From contig LUUF01000003.1 of assembly GCA_001644045.1 (NCBI GenBank), forward strand, positions 1-64,000: a stretch of DNA of 64,000 nucleotides, read 5' to 3'. The position numbers were made by a program, and so were the translations under genes. The notes beneath the pieces are model-generated. The model was not told the origin of the DNA. It ran no database searches and worked only from the letters and a program-made list of their open reading frames with translations. This document shows positions 1 to 9,044 of the stretch, one piece after another; the stretch's first letter is position 1; the number at the start of each line of letters is the position of its first letter. This DNA is from Methylomonas methanica. Its GTDB lineage: Bacteria > Pseudomonadota > Gammaproteobacteria > Methylococcales > Methylomonadaceae.

Positions 1-844
1 TTACACAGCCTGGGTCGATAGTGCCCAGATAGACAGCGACTTGACCGAAGTCTTCGCAACGATCCTCCAGAGGCATTTTGAAAGCGCGCACCGTGACCGA
101 ATCGAAGTTGACCACGCCGATTTTGGCGAACACCTCGGGGTCGTCGATGCTGATAGCATTTTGCTTGACCTTGCGGACATCGGGGCAGCCTAAGTCCTGC
201 AAAATGCGCCGGAAGTCTTCCCAGTACAAGGCCCCACCCAAGCACTCGCCTAGCAATACCGGGTCCTGACGCAGTTCAGCCGGGATGCGCCGGTCGGCGA
301 ATACGTCGGAAAAATACAGTTCGCCGCCCGGTTTCAATACCCGGAAGATTTCCGTCAGCACCCGAGGTTTTTCCGGCGACAGGTTGATCACACAGTTGGA
401 GACCACCACGTCGATGCTGTTGTCGGCGATGCCCACGGTGTGCAGGTTTTCGATGTGACCATGTAAAAACTCAACGTTGGCAAACCCAAAGCGCTCGGCA
501 TGCCAGTCGCGGTGACGCACGGCGACTTCTAGTTGTTCCGGGGTCATATCCACGCCTATCACTCGGCCAGTTGGTCCGACTAGTTTCGACAGTAAATAAC
601 AGTCGCGACCGGTGCCGCAGCCCAAATCCAGCACGGTCTTGCCCTCCAGTGCAGGCGGCAAGGGTGAGCCGCAGCCGTAAAACCGTTCCAATACTTCCGG
701 ATGCAAGCCCGCCAGTAGCGCTTTTAAATAGCTTGGCATCGCATCAATGCTGCAACAAGCACTGGTTTTCAGGTCGTTGCTGGATTGCAAAACTTGGCCG
801 TAATAATGGCGAACCGATTCGCTGATTTCGATACTGGTAGTCAT
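1..844 (-). CDS. arsM: Arsenite S-adenosylmethyltransferase, C-terminus cut by window edge
   Basis: Methylates As(III) with SAM in the cytoplasm, giving methylated arsenicals. About 281 codons are visible; the gene runs off the left edge. The N-terminus has a Cys pair (C30, C31), a GCGSP motif (C58) and the SAM-binding motif LDLGCGTGRD (about residues 72-81). Further on are SNCVINL and GECLGGALYWEDF, each with one of the cysteines that bind As(III) in the ArsM family. The ATG at 844 follows a GAGAG ribosome site. It lies 20 bp behind the phosphate transporter gene on the same strand, so the two are probably one transcript. It is separate from the ars operon at 46-51 kb. Assignment is firm from motifs. 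Confidence 0.9.
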   Translation of the reverse strand, partial: MTTSIEISESVRHYYGQVLQSSNDLKTSACCSIDAMPSYLKALLAGLHPEVLERFYGCGSPLPPALEGKTVLDLGCGTGRDCYLLSKLVGPTGRVIGVDMTPEQLEVAVRHRDWHAERFGFANVEFLHGHIENLHTVGIADNSIDVVVSNCVINLSPEKPRVLTEIFRVLKPGGELYFSDVFADRRIPAELRQDPVLLGECLGGALYWEDFRRILQDLGCPDVRKVKQNAISIDDPEVFAKIGVVNFDSVTVRAFKMPLEDRCEDFGQVAVYLGTIDPGCV

Positions 845-864
845 GAGAGCTCTCGTATTTTTTA

Positions 865-1989
865 TTATTGAAGACAGGCGCTTAGGTAGTATGAGATTGC
901 TGCGGAACAGATAGCCGCACACGGCAAGGTCAACAGCCAGGATAAGGCAATCGACGTGATCACTTCTGAATTGGCCTTGCCGCTGACCAAACCAATGCCG
1001 AATAATGAACCTACCGAAACATGGGTAGTGGAGACCGGCATGCCAAGCTTGCTGGCAAAAATGACTAACAGTGCCGTTACCAGATTAGCCGACAAGCCCT
1101 GTTCATGCGTGATGGTGGTAATTTTATGACTCATGGTTTCCGCCACCCGTCGGGCATTGAATACACCACCCAGCAGCATAGCAGTAGCAACAACGATAAT
1201 GATCCATTGCAAATCAAAACCGGGGGCCAGCAATAACAAGGCGGCAATTTTCGGCGTGTCGTTCAGGCCGCGCGCAAAGCAAACCGCGCCGGCACTGCAA
1301 AAATGCAGTCCATCGCGCAGGCGCTCAAGATTTAAGCCCAAAACCAGGCTAGCTTGTCGCGCGGCGCAAGCCTCTTGACGATCAAGCGTTAGAGACGCAA
1401 CGATTGCCGAATCGATTGCCAGGGTCATATTGACGTTAGTGGCCAGTGCCAGATTTTCCGGGTTTTCAATGCATAAACACAGGTTGTTAGTGTGTTGCCT
1501 ATGGTTACGCCACATACTCAGACCTCGATACAACAAGCCGGCGAATAATAACGCCACAAACGGACTCAATAGCAATGGCAGCACGAAGTTGCTCAGCAAC
1601 GGTGCCAGACTGATATTGCCGGATGTTGCTAATAAGGTGCTGCCCGCCATGGCGCCTAATAAAGCATGGGTCGTGGAAATCGGAAAGCCGGACTGCGTCG
1701 CCAGAATCACCGTCATTCCAGCACCACCCGCGACGGCAATCATGAACGGTAACGAATGTATCAATTCGTCCGGCGCCAAGCCTTTGCCGGAAAATTTAAC
1801 CAGCAAAGTCTGAGCTAAAAATAGTGCGGTAAGCGAACCTGCCATCGTCGTTAGCGTCGCCCAGGTCAGCGCCTGCCGAAAGGTCGCGGTGCCGCTGCCA
1901 AACAAACTCGCCACGCCCTTGAAGTTATCGTTGGCGCCGTTGGCATAGGCCAGAAAGCAAACGCTGATAAATAAAATGCTGGTGAGCAT
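865..1989 (-). CDS. PiT-family inorganic phosphate transporter
   Basis: Inner-membrane low-affinity phosphate (metal-phosphate) symporter of the PiT family, 374 aa. The family signature GANDNFKGV is at residues 18-26, and the second half-repeat has the degenerate counterpart GLNDTPKIAALL. The chain is almost entirely hydrophobic segments with a short central polar stretch, and is at the short end for the family. Its stop is 20 bp before arsM, which suggests a pit-arsM unit; arsenate enters cells through such carriers, so the pairing may link arsenic uptake with methylation (inference). A second, better conserved Pit is at 57866. No pho-box-like repeat was seen upstream. Confidence 0.85.
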   Translation of the reverse strand: MLTSILFISVCFLAYANGANDNFKGVASLFGSGTATFRQALTWATLTTMAGSLTALFLAQTLLVKFSGKGLAPDELIHSLPFMIAVAGGAGMTVILATQSGFPISTTHALLGAMAGSTLLATSGNISLAPLLSNFVLPLLLSPFVALLFAGLLYRGLSMWRNHRQHTNNLCLCIENPENLALATNVNMTLAIDSAIVASLTLDRQEACAARQASLVLGLNLERLRDGLHFCSAGAVCFARGLNDTPKIAALLLLAPGFDLQWIIIVVATAMLLGGVFNARRVAETMSHKITTITHEQGLSANLVTALLVIFASKLGMPVSTTHVSVGSLFGIGLVSGKANSEVITSIALSWLLTLPCAAICSAAISYYLSACLQ

Positions 1990-2312
1990 GAAAAATCTCC
2001 TGGATGGCGTCGACTGGTTGCTCTAAGTCGTTAGGAGAGGATCAAACCTTACAAAAAATATTCTGTAATCGAGAAATCAACGGTATGTCCTGATGATCAA
2101 TAACATCGTTGGTTGCATGATGGGTTGGCATTTTCCGAAATTGGCTAGACCTCACCAATGAATGGCGTTACAGATCTACTGGTAACAATGCCCCCAACTG
2201 TCCGGTTTCAAGGCCCTAAGCACGTTAAAGCTTAGTTTCGCCCGCGAGCATTCTGGTTATGAATGCCGCAGGCAATCTCGTCAGGATTTTTACAAGGATG
2301 CCAAACTGTTGG
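1990..2312. other. Intergenic gap, no gene seen
   Basis: This 323-bp stretch holds the upstream region of the PiT gene and the downstream end of the SnoaL-like gene. I see no convincing ORF, RNA gene or repeat in it. Confidence 0.5.
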
Positions 2313-2786
2313 TCACAACCCTAAATCACTCAAACTGGCATGTTCGTCGGGGCGACGGCCCAAAGGCCAGTGGAACAAACGCTGTTCTGATGTGATCGGC
2401 AGATCGTTGATGCTGGCAAAGCGCCGCTGCATGAAGCCTTGCGAGTTGAATTCCCAGTTCTCGTTGCCGTAACTGCGGGACCACTGGCCGGAATCGTCGC
2501 GCCATTCGTAGGCAAAGCGAACCGCAATGCGGTGATCGGTAAACGCCCACAATTCCTTGATCAAACGGTAATCCAACTCCTTGGCCCACTTGCGTTGCAG
2601 GAATTCACGAACCTGGTCGCGGCCCTTTGGGAACTCGGCGCGGTTGCGCCACAGCGTGTCTTCGGTATAGACCAAGGCGACGCGGTCCGGATCGCGCGAG
2701 TTCCAGGCGTCTTCGGCCATGCGCACTTTTTGCGCGGCGGTTTCAGCGGTAAAGGGCGGGACGGGGGCTTTGATTTCTTGAGTCAT
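2313..2786 (-). CDS. SnoaL/NTF2-like protein (DUF1348 type)
   Basis: A 157-aa protein of the NTF2-like fold, resembling the DUF1348 group; no catalytic role is assigned. Visible features are the helical start ([20 protein letters not shown]), the central [17 protein letters not shown] stretch, and an aromatic-rich second half ([20 protein letters not shown]) typical of the cone-shaped barrel. I take the ATG at 2786 because GGAG lies 7 bases upstream; the longer reading frame overlaps the GST gene. It is the last gene of the run PNPOx-FNR, GST, SnoaL, all on the minus strand, which suggests a detoxification or redox role. Confidence 0.75.
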   Translation of the reverse strand: MTQEIKAPVPPFTAETAAQKVRMAEDAWNSRDPDRVALVYTEDTLWRNRAEFPKGRDQVREFLQRKWAKELDYRLIKELWAFTDHRIAVRFAYEWRDDSGQWSRSYGNENWEFNSQGFMQRRFASINDLPITSEQRLFHWPLGRRPDEHASLSDLGL

Positions 2787-2815
2787 ACGATTTCTCCGTG
2801 ATGAGGGTGATTGAG

Positions 2816-3421
2816 TTAAGCCTGCCACATGCCGGGCATGGTCACGTAACCGGGCAATGCGCAAATGCGTTGGAACCAGGCGATGATGTTGGGGAAGGCC
2901 CCGATGTCCAAACCGCCTTCCGGCGCCAACGCCAAATAGGGGTAGACAGCGATGTCGGCGATGGATACCGAGTCGCCGACCAGCCAATCCTGTCTTTGCA
3001 AATGGTGGTCGATAATGCCCAGCACTTTGTCGGCGGTTTGCCCAGCCGCTGCCGTATCGATAGGACTACCGAATTTATGGTGTACGCGCAGTTTGGCAGG
3101 TCCGTTGGCAACTTCGTTGGCGGCGGTCGATAACCAGGCGGCGATCTGCGCCAGTGGATAGGCATCATCCGGCCACCACTGTTCCCCGCCATAACGCTTG
3201 GCCAGATACACCAAAATGGCCTGGCTGTCGCGGATGATAAGGCCGTCGTCATCCAACACTGGGACTTGGCCGAAGGGGTTGCGTTGCAAATGGGCTGGGC
3301 CGCGCTGCTCGCCGCCGCGTAAATCCACGGCTTGGATTAGATAGGGCAAATCCAGCAAACTCAGTAGTAAGCGAACTTTGTGGCAGTTGCCTGATAGTGG
3401 CATGTCGTACAGGGTGATCAT
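2816..3421 (-). CDS. Glutathione S-transferase family protein
   Basis: 201-aa cytosolic GST-like protein. The N-terminal thioredoxin-like half begins [22 protein letters not shown] and has the cis-Pro region QVPVLDDDG followed by the glutathione-contacting DSQAIL. The helical C-terminal half follows from about residue 85. It probably conjugates glutathione to electrophiles or acts as a glutathione-dependent reductase; the substrate cannot be read. It lies 15 bp after the PNPOx-FNR gene and 29 bp before the SnoaL-like gene, all same strand, so an operon is likely. Confidence 0.88.
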   Translation of the reverse strand: MITLYDMPLSGNCHKVRLLLSLLDLPYLIQAVDLRGGEQRGPAHLQRNPFGQVPVLDDDGLIIRDSQAILVYLAKRYGGEQWWPDDAYPLAQIAAWLSTAANEVANGPAKLRVHHKFGSPIDTAAAGQTADKVLGIIDHHLQRQDWLVGDSVSIADIAVYPYLALAPEGGLDIGAFPNIIAWFQRICALPGYVTMPGMWQA

Positions 3422-3436
3422 GTTGTACTCCTTCGG

Positions 3437-4723
3437 TTAAATGAAGCTTTCAAATTGCACCCGTTCGTCGGCGATGCCAAGTTGGCGGGCGGTTTGGCGC
3501 ACACTGTCAATCAGACGGGTTGGGCCGCAGACATAAATAACGGTATCGGTGGATGCGTTAACGAGCAGCGCCGATACGTCCAACCGGGTAGGGTTTTGCG
3601 CCTGGCTAAAATAAAACCGGCATCGATGGGAAAACCGCCGTTGCAAGTCTTTAACAAAGGCCATATCTTGTGGCGCTCGGCCGGTGTAATGCAGTTGAAA
3701 TGCGGTACCCCGTGCGGCCAAGGTTTCGGCCATGGCTTTGATTGGGGTGATGCCAATACCCCCGGCAATTAACACCGCCGGGCGGTCGTCATCGTGTAAT
3801 GGAAAATAGTTTTCCGGCGCTTCGACGTTGATGCGGACACCCATTTGCCAGCCGTCGTGTAATGCAAGAGATCCTCCGTCGCCGTCTTCCACTCGCAACA
3901 CCGCGATACGGTAGCAATCCGGATCGTTCAGTACAGTGGTAAGAGAATAGGCCCGGCTGGTGAGCGTGCCGTCGGGCAGCGTGATTGGCACACGCAGATG
4001 CGCCCCAGCCTGGTGAGGCGGCAGCGATTCACCATCGGCGTGGCGTAATTCGTAAGCGCGAATGCGCGGCGTCAACTGGCGAATGCCGCTGATGGTCAAA
4101 GGCAACATGCCATTTCCCAGCGCGGCGGGCACGTGTGTTGTGTTCACCACCGGTTCTAGTTGACGAGCCTGAGCCAATAGCGCTTCGACTTCGCGTTGGC
4201 TGTAACGTGGTGTGATGTACTTGGGACAATTCCAATCAAAGGCTTCGACTCGGATCACGATGCCGCGCTCGACTGGGCCTCGAAAGTCCGTCGGTTCCAG
4301 CTTGGCCAGCAATTCAGGCTCGCTGAGTTCGTTCACCACCCGCGCCCGTCCCCAGATTTTTAAGCGTTGCCGCCCCGGGTAATCCATCAGCAGCAAGCTT
4401 ACCCGTTCGTCGCCGCGCAAATTGCCGACCGAAATATATTGGCGGTTGCCGCTGAAATCGGCGTAACCGATGGTTTGTTCATCCAATATTTTCAGGAATC
4501 CTGCCGGGCCGCCGCGATGTTGGACATAAGGCCAACCGGATTGGCTCACGGTCGCTTGATAAAAGCTATCGCGTTCGGTGATGAAGGCTTGTTCGAACTC
4601 GCTCAAAGCTACTGTTTCGGTGTCGCCCAATTCGGCTGTCCGGTAGGCCGTGCGACTGCCCATTTCGGTTTGTACCGCTTGGACGTTGGGGGTGAAACTG
4701 ATCTTGGCAAACGCACGGGCCAT
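3437..4723 (-). CDS. PNPOx-like flavoprotein fused to ferredoxin-NADP reductase-type module
   Basis: 428-aa fusion. Residues about 40-180 form a pyridoxamine-phosphate-oxidase-like split barrel (FITERDSFYQATVS, then GFLKILDEQTIGYADFSGNR). Residues about 205-428 form an FAD/NAD(P) reductase module, with RAYS (257-260) for FAD, GGIGITP (321-327) and VCGP for nucleotide binding. The chain stops soon after the NAD domain, so the C-terminal plant-type 2Fe-2S domain found in many related fusions is absent. It likely moves electrons from NAD(P)H to a flavin-bound substrate. First gene of a minus-strand cluster with GST and SnoaL-like genes. Confidence 0.85.
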   Translation of the reverse strand: MARAFAKISFTPNVQAVQTEMGSRTAYRTAELGDTETVALSEFEQAFITERDSFYQATVSQSGWPYVQHRGGPAGFLKILDEQTIGYADFSGNRQYISVGNLRGDERVSLLLMDYPGRQRLKIWGRARVVNELSEPELLAKLEPTDFRGPVERGIVIRVEAFDWNCPKYITPRYSQREVEALLAQARQLEPVVNTTHVPAALGNGMLPLTISGIRQLTPRIRAYELRHADGESLPPHQAGAHLRVPITLPDGTLTSRAYSLTTVLNDPDCYRIAVLRVEDGDGGSLALHDGWQMGVRINVEAPENYFPLHDDDRPAVLIAGGIGITPIKAMAETLAARGTAFQLHYTGRAPQDMAFVKDLQRRFSHRCRFYFSQAQNPTRLDVSALLVNASTDTVIYVCGPTRLIDSVRQTARQLGIADERVQFESFI

Positions 4724-4868
4724 GGTCTTTACTCCGGATGGTGAAAAGTTGATGGCTACTCTGGCACACTCATCAGCTGTGCTGAATAGTCATAATTTGC
4801 AATACCTTATTCCACTCAGCACAATAAACCGGGCCAAACGCCCTCTCTGCGCTTCGCCCGGTTAGGCT

Positions 4869-5414
4869 TTAAGCGGCTTGTTTTAATTCAACTTTCGGGA
4901 AATCAATGTCTACCCGGCTGGCTTTGCCCAAGATATTGGTTAGGATATTCATACCGACATGGGTGATCACCTCGACGATGTCGGCCTCGCTGAAGCCAGC
5001 GTCACGCATGGATTGCAATTCGGTATTGGTCACCTCGCCTTTATGCTCGACCAGGGCGCGAGCAAATTTGACCGCGACCGCCGCTTTGGCGTCCTGACTG
5101 GTACCTGCGCGATTGGCTTCGATTTCCGCCCCGTTCAAACCCGCTTTGCGGCCGATGGCGGTATGGGCCGACAGGCAATATTCACATTCATTCTGTTGCG
5201 CCAACGCCAGCGCGATGCGCTCGCGGGTGGTGGAGTCCAGCGAGCCGTGATTGGCAATGTGATGCAAACCGAGGAAAGCTTTCAAGGCATCCGGCGAGTG
5301 GGCAAACACCCGCAAGAAGTTAGGCACCATACCCAATTGACCCTGGATGGCTTCAAGCAGGGAGCGTTGTTCGAGATTGGCGGTTTCGTTGCTAACGCTG
5401 GTAATACGGCTCAT
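4869..5414 (-). CDS. AhpD-like carboxymuconolactone decarboxylase family protein
   Basis: 181-aa all-helical protein of the alkylhydroperoxidase D / peroxidase-related family. The redox motif C77-E-Y-C80 followed by H84 (ECEYCLSAHTAIG) is intact, as needed for thiol-based peroxide reduction. The ATG at 5414 has GGAG 7 bases upstream. It is transcribed divergently from the LysR-type regulator at 5550, with a palindrome between them, which suggests direct control by that regulator. The gap to the PNPOx-FNR gene start is small, but the strand order puts this gene upstream of that cluster. Confidence 0.85.
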   Translation of the reverse strand: MSRITSVSNETANLEQRSLLEAIQGQLGMVPNFLRVFAHSPDALKAFLGLHHIANHGSLDSTTRERIALALAQQNECEYCLSAHTAIGRKAGLNGAEIEANRAGTSQDAKAAVAVKFARALVEHKGEVTNTELQSMRDAGFSEADIVEVITHVGMNILTNILGKASRVDIDFPKVELKQAA

Positions 5415-5503
5415 GAGTGTTCTCCAAAAATGAAATAAGTTGTCGTATGCCTGGGTTAAATTCAGCAGGCGGGTACAGTGTGTCTTATTGCATAAACATA
5501 AAG

Positions 5504-5545
5504 AATCCCTATAATTTCCAATTAACTATTCCGATTATAGGAATT
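5504..5545. promoter_or_regulatory. Inverted repeat between ahpD-like and lysR genes, probable LysR operator
   Basis: Two 12-bp arms (5504-5515 and 5534-5545) pair at 11 of 12 positions: AATCCCTATAAT and ATTATAGGAATT. The right arm includes the AGGAAT ribosome site of the LysR gene, whose ATG is at 5550. Binding there would block the regulator's own expression and could act on the divergent ahpD-like gene. The role is inferred; the symmetry is seen directly. Confidence 0.55.
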
Positions 5546-5549
5546 ATCA

Positions 5550-6449
5550 ATGGATCGTCTGCATTTAATGAGCGTGTATGTCGCGGTAGTCGAGGCGGAA
5601 GGCTTTGCCGGCGGCGCACGCAAATTGCACATGTCGCCGCCAGCTGTGACGCGGGCGGTAGCGGCCTTGGAAGAGCGCTTGGGCGTTAAATTATTGAACC
5701 GCACCACCCGCTACGTGCGGATGACCGAGGCCGGGCAGAAGTATTACGAAGACGCCAAACGCATCATTGCCTTGGCCTACGAAGCCGACGATGCGGTGCT
5801 GGGCATCAATGCCGAACCGCGCGGCCAACTCACCGTCACCGCCTCCGTGCTGTTCGGTCGATTGTTCATCATGCCGGGTATTGTCGAGTATTTACGCCGC
5901 TATCCGGCGGTGGAAGTGAATGCGTTGTTTGTCGACCGGGTGGTCAATATGCTGGAAGAAGGTGTGGACGTGGCGGTCCGCATCGCAGAATTGCCCGATT
6001 CCTCGTACCGGGCACTGCGGGTCGGCTCTGTGCGGCGGGTATTGTGTGCCTCGCCGGAGTATCTGGCTGATCACGGTATACCGCAAACGCCGGACGATTT
6101 ATTAAAGCACCGAATCATCTTCGCGCGCGGCCTGAATCCGAACAACGAAATGCGCTTTCAATGCGATGGACAGGTGCAGACGGTCAAATTGCAACCGATA
6201 TTAAGTGTAAGCGACAACGACTCGGCGGCCAGCGCCGCCATGGCCGGATTGGGCATCACCCGCCTACTGAACTATCAAATTGCCGAACCGTTACGAACCG
6301 GCAAACTAAAGATCTTGCTTGGAGAATTCGAAAGTCCGCCGGTCCCCGTGCATATCCTGCACCGGGAAGGCCGCCAGTCGTCAGCGAAAATTCGTTCGTT
6401 CGTCGATTTGACGGCTTCCCGTTTACGGGCCGAATTGTCGCTGAATTAA
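5550..6449 (+). CDS. LysR-family transcriptional regulator
   Basis: 299-aa regulator with an N-terminal winged helix-turn-helix (residues about 1-60, including FAGGARKLHMSPPAVTRAVA) and a C-terminal effector-binding domain from about residue 90. The helix sequence and the form ERLGVKLLNRTTR are standard for the family. It lies divergent to the ahpD-like gene and the redox cluster at 2.3-5.4 kb, which it probably regulates. Its own ribosome site lies within a palindrome, suggesting autoregulation. The effector is unknown. Confidence 0.9.
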   Translation: MDRLHLMSVYVAVVEAEGFAGGARKLHMSPPAVTRAVAALEERLGVKLLNRTTRYVRMTEAGQKYYEDAKRIIALAYEADDAVLGINAEPRGQLTVTASVLFGRLFIMPGIVEYLRRYPAVEVNALFVDRVVNMLEEGVDVAVRIAELPDSSYRALRVGSVRRVLCASPEYLADHGIPQTPDDLLKHRIIFARGLNPNNEMRFQCDGQVQTVKLQPILSVSDNDSAASAAMAGLGITRLLNYQIAEPLRTGKLKILLGEFESPPVPVHILHREGRQSSAKIRSFVDLTASRLRAELSLN

Positions 6450-6713
6450 TCAACTGAATCACTGCCGTATCGCGATACCTGAGCAAATAAAGCAGGATGA
6501 TCCCGTTAATGGGTTTGATCGATTACTGAATCGGCCTTAAAAAGCCGGGCTTGCAGCCAGAGTTTCTGAGTTTAATCGGCGGTGGCAATGCCGCCGGGAC
6601 CAATTAGCCATTTGCAAAATTTCCAGAATGTCAGCTTTGGCAATATCTTGAGACATTCAATATGGTGCGGAGCTTCTGACGGTTTAGGGTCGTTGTTGCA
6701 CTTTCATAAAAAA
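6450..6713. other. Gap at the left side of the accessory region
   Basis: 264 bp without a convincing gene. The minus strand has a short open stretch of about 39 codons (starting near 6656) that may be a gene remnant. I looked here for a copy of the tRNA-Asn 3' end as an attachment site and did not find one. Confidence 0.35.
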
Positions 6714-7700
6714 TTAACGATCTACCAGTAGTCGCCCGCAACGCGTAATTCTATCGAAACTAAACACATGCTCTCTTGGGCTTTCATAACATCGCCCCAC
6801 CAATCTGCGCCGGTAATCCGGTTCGCCTTTTTCGAGATAAATCGTGGCTCCACAAATGGGACATGGCGCCGAATACCGAACTAACCGCACCACTCTTAAA
6901 TCCCCGTCTCGTAGCAGTTCGAACTGGGCAGACTGTTCATGAAAATTTGTAAACAGTTCATGAGCTACGACGATTCGATCATCCAACAATAATATCCAAG
7001 GCTTGATAATAGTGACCCATGAACCATAGGGAATCGCGAAAATACTTACCAGTAATGTCAAATCTTGCGTTGTCACCGGCCTGGGAACGGATAACGAAAG
7101 CCATCCAGCATAAGCAATTAACACCGCGAACCCAGCTATGATTGCTAGCCAACCCAATATAACCCAGACATGCCATTGTCTTAATTCAATTTGTCCATGC
7201 CGAAATAACCAACTCGCGATCCAACTGGGTTTGACTTCACCCAGTTCAGTCATTTGATAGTCGGCTTTCAACTCGGCTGCATTGCTACCGTCTACCCGAA
7301 CCTCCTCGATAGCTTGATCTTCTTCCATGATCTCTGGAAGCAGCTCGGCTTTGATATAGAACGTCGTGAGTTGCCCCGGACCTCCCTTTGTGCTTTTACG
7401 GTCGGGTTTTGGATAACGAGACAACCCACGTTTACGAGCAAACTCTAAGATTTGCGGCTCTCGGGTTTCGCAATATTTCTTCAATGAACCCGGCCAGTCG
7501 ATCCATTTTTTAGGTTCGGCACTTTCTAAAGTTTGACCAACAGCGGCGACGATTTCTTCGGCTGTGAACCGTCGCTTCGACTCATCGAAATCCGCCTTCT
7601 TTAACGATTCCTGGGCTAACGCACGCAATATGCGGTGGCCTTTTTCATCGCTTGGCTCGCTATCCAACCAATCGATCAAGCATTGAATTACCTCGCGCAT
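6714..7700 (-). CDS. Hypothetical membrane protein with C-terminal zinc-ribbon-like motif
   Basis: 328 aa from the ATG at 7700; a longer start at 7784 is possible. I do not recognise a family. The N-terminal about 190 residues are soluble and charged. Two hydrophobic segments follow: one starting WVILGWLAIIAGFAVLIAY, the other LTLLVSIFAIPYGSW. A cytoplasmic tail has CPICG, with later cysteines (GRCYESP, TRCGRLL) that could complete a metal site. It is divergent from the FlhDC-like genes and separated from the core genes by gaps on both sides, so it probably belongs to the same acquired segment. Function unknown. Confidence 0.65.
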   Translation of the reverse strand: MREVIQCLIDWLDSEPSDEKGHRILRALAQESLKKADFDESKRRFTAEEIVAAVGQTLESAEPKKWIDWPGSLKKYCETREPQILEFARKRGLSRYPKPDRKSTKGGPGQLTTFYIKAELLPEIMEEDQAIEEVRVDGSNAAELKADYQMTELGEVKPSWIASWLFRHGQIELRQWHVWVILGWLAIIAGFAVLIAYAGWLSLSVPRPVTTQDLTLLVSIFAIPYGSWVTIIKPWILLLDDRIVVAHELFTNFHEQSAQFELLRDGDLRVVRLVRYSAPCPICGATIYLEKGEPDYRRRLVGRCYESPREHVFSFDRITRCGRLLVDR

Positions 7701-8126
7701 AAACCACCCCAAACCAGGTAACCGGTAGTTGCTGTCTGGTTTGCGCTTTGTCGATTCATAACAATGTCCTCCATAACAATTCAAGCTTTGGGTAATACCG
7801 AAATGATTTTTAACTATCTGAATTTAATTGGTGTTCCAGAAAAAGCACCTTCCGCAACAGCAAGCAACGCTGGAAGCCGGAACGAGAGTATAAGAGTTTC
7901 GGAATCATTCAATGGATTCATGTACTCGTTTTACGTTTCCGCATTGATCTGGCGGTCCAGTTCGGAAAAAAGAACGATACGACCATTAATCATTAACTGC
8001 TGCAATAAAGTGCCATCAAGGCTTCCAGAGGTTTGTGACCCAAAACAGGTCACCTTGCGAACGGGACATTTGTGCTTTGACCTCCTAGCATATCGACAAC
8101 AGCCATTAATCAACTAAGAGGCGTCT
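7701..8126. other. Intergenic region upstream of the FlhDC-like cluster
   Basis: 426 bp between divergent genes. It must hold the promoters for the membrane protein gene and for the FlhD-like gene. An open frame at 7764-8117 has no ribosome site and no recognisable protein features. No clear operator was identified. Confidence 0.4.
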
Positions 8127-8420
8127 ATGTCAACACTGGATGAAGATCTTGCCCGGTTAAATTTCGAATATCTCATGCTAGCCCGGGAATGCGCCCGTAG
8201 CAACCCAGCAGAAACAGCATGGCGATTTGGCTTGGATAAAAACCGTATAGAAAAACTGGCGGACATGACACTGGAACATCTTCGGGATCAAGCTGAAAGT
8301 AGCCGAGCGGTTATTCAACTGTTGCCGGTCTTCGTTCCAAGTGGCGTCTCCATGGGCACCTACGTGGATTTACTTCAACCCTTCATTCTGGAGTGGACCG
8401 ATGAAAACAGTGCGATTTAA
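8127..8420 (+). CDS. FlhD-like transcriptional activator subunit
   Basis: 97-aa protein resembling FlhD, the small partner of the FlhDC (FlhD4C2) activator. The helical core (LNFEYLMLARECARSNPAET onward) matches the FlhD fold pattern, and the same pattern recurs in the fusion protein at 9045. AAGAGGCG precedes the ATG. Its stop overlaps the FlhC-like start by 20 bp, as expected of translationally coupled partners. There are no flagellar genes nearby; FlhDC relatives on integrative elements (SetCD of SXT/R391, SgaCD of SGI1, AcaCD of IncC plasmids) activate transfer and excision genes, and this pair may be of that kind (inference). Confidence 0.65.
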   Translation: MSTLDEDLARLNFEYLMLARECARSNPAETAWRFGLDKNRIEKLADMTLEHLRDQAESSRAVIQLLPVFVPSGVSMGTYVDLLQPFILEWTDENSAI

Positions 8421-8994
8421 AAAAGCATCGAATTTTGCCAACCACTTGGTTTTAGCTGAGCAATTGATCCAGCTTGGCGCTCGCCCTCCTATTGTGAGTC
8501 AACTTTGTCGATTGTCTCGGCAGCAGAGTATCGACTTGTATAAATCAGTAAAAGGATGCCCACCCAAACAAGGCATGCTTCCTCATGATCACCAATGGGT
8601 TATTCAGTCCACCTGCCGTAATATTCACGCGTCGTTATTTTTAGGCATTCTCGATGATATTCGGCGGCGATTATCAATTCAGCAATCTTCAGCACAGGTA
8701 TTGGTTGACGCCTATAGCATTTATAAAAACATCGCATCAAACATATTCATCGAGCCTAAAGGAATATCTCTTGGAGCTAAACAGTTCTCGTTAGACATAA
8801 ACAGAGCATGGTCTTTAATCAACATGCTCTTGGCCGGCGATTTGATATTCACTGTTTGCGCATGTTGCAGAGCACGCTTTCTCAGCATGATTCACCCTAA
8901 TGCAACCTTTAGCCAGTGCCCAATCTGCACTGTTTGGACTGATCGTTCGGGACGACGACGCTGGGTTTCTGCAAAGTCCAAAAAACCGATTTGA
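8401..8994 (+). CDS. FlhC-like transcriptional activator subunit
   Basis: 197-aa protein with the FlhC zinc site: C153-x2-C156, 16 residues, C173-x2-C176 (CACC and CPIC), the same spacing as in enteric FlhC. The N-terminal helices (LAEQLIQLGARPPIVSQLC, then LSRQQSIDLYKSVKG) match the DNA-binding half. The ATG at 8401 lies inside the end of the FlhD-like gene, so the two are coupled. It most likely forms a heteromeric activator with that protein. The low-GC, island-like setting next to tRNA genes argues for a mobile-element regulator rather than a flagellar one. Confidence 0.75.
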   Translation: MKTVRFKKASNFANHLVLAEQLIQLGARPPIVSQLCRLSRQQSIDLYKSVKGCPPKQGMLPHDHQWVIQSTCRNIHASLFLGILDDIRRRLSIQQSSAQVLVDAYSIYKNIASNIFIEPKGISLGAKQFSLDINRAWSLINMLLAGDLIFTVCACCRARFLSMIHPNATFSQCPICTVWTDRSGRRRWVSAKSKKPI

Positions 8995-9044
8995 TTACAT
9001 CACTCAGCCTGGAGACCATCCATACGCTACTAAGGAGAAGTCGC

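Noticed and set aside
6450..6713. Second attachment site for an element inserted at tRNA-Asn
   Set aside because: I looked for a copy of the tRNA-Asn 3' end in this gap and found none, so element borders remain undefined.
7764..8117. 117-codon open frame before the FlhD-like gene
   Set aside because: It overlaps the upstream region of a divergent gene, has no ribosome site and its protein shows no known features.
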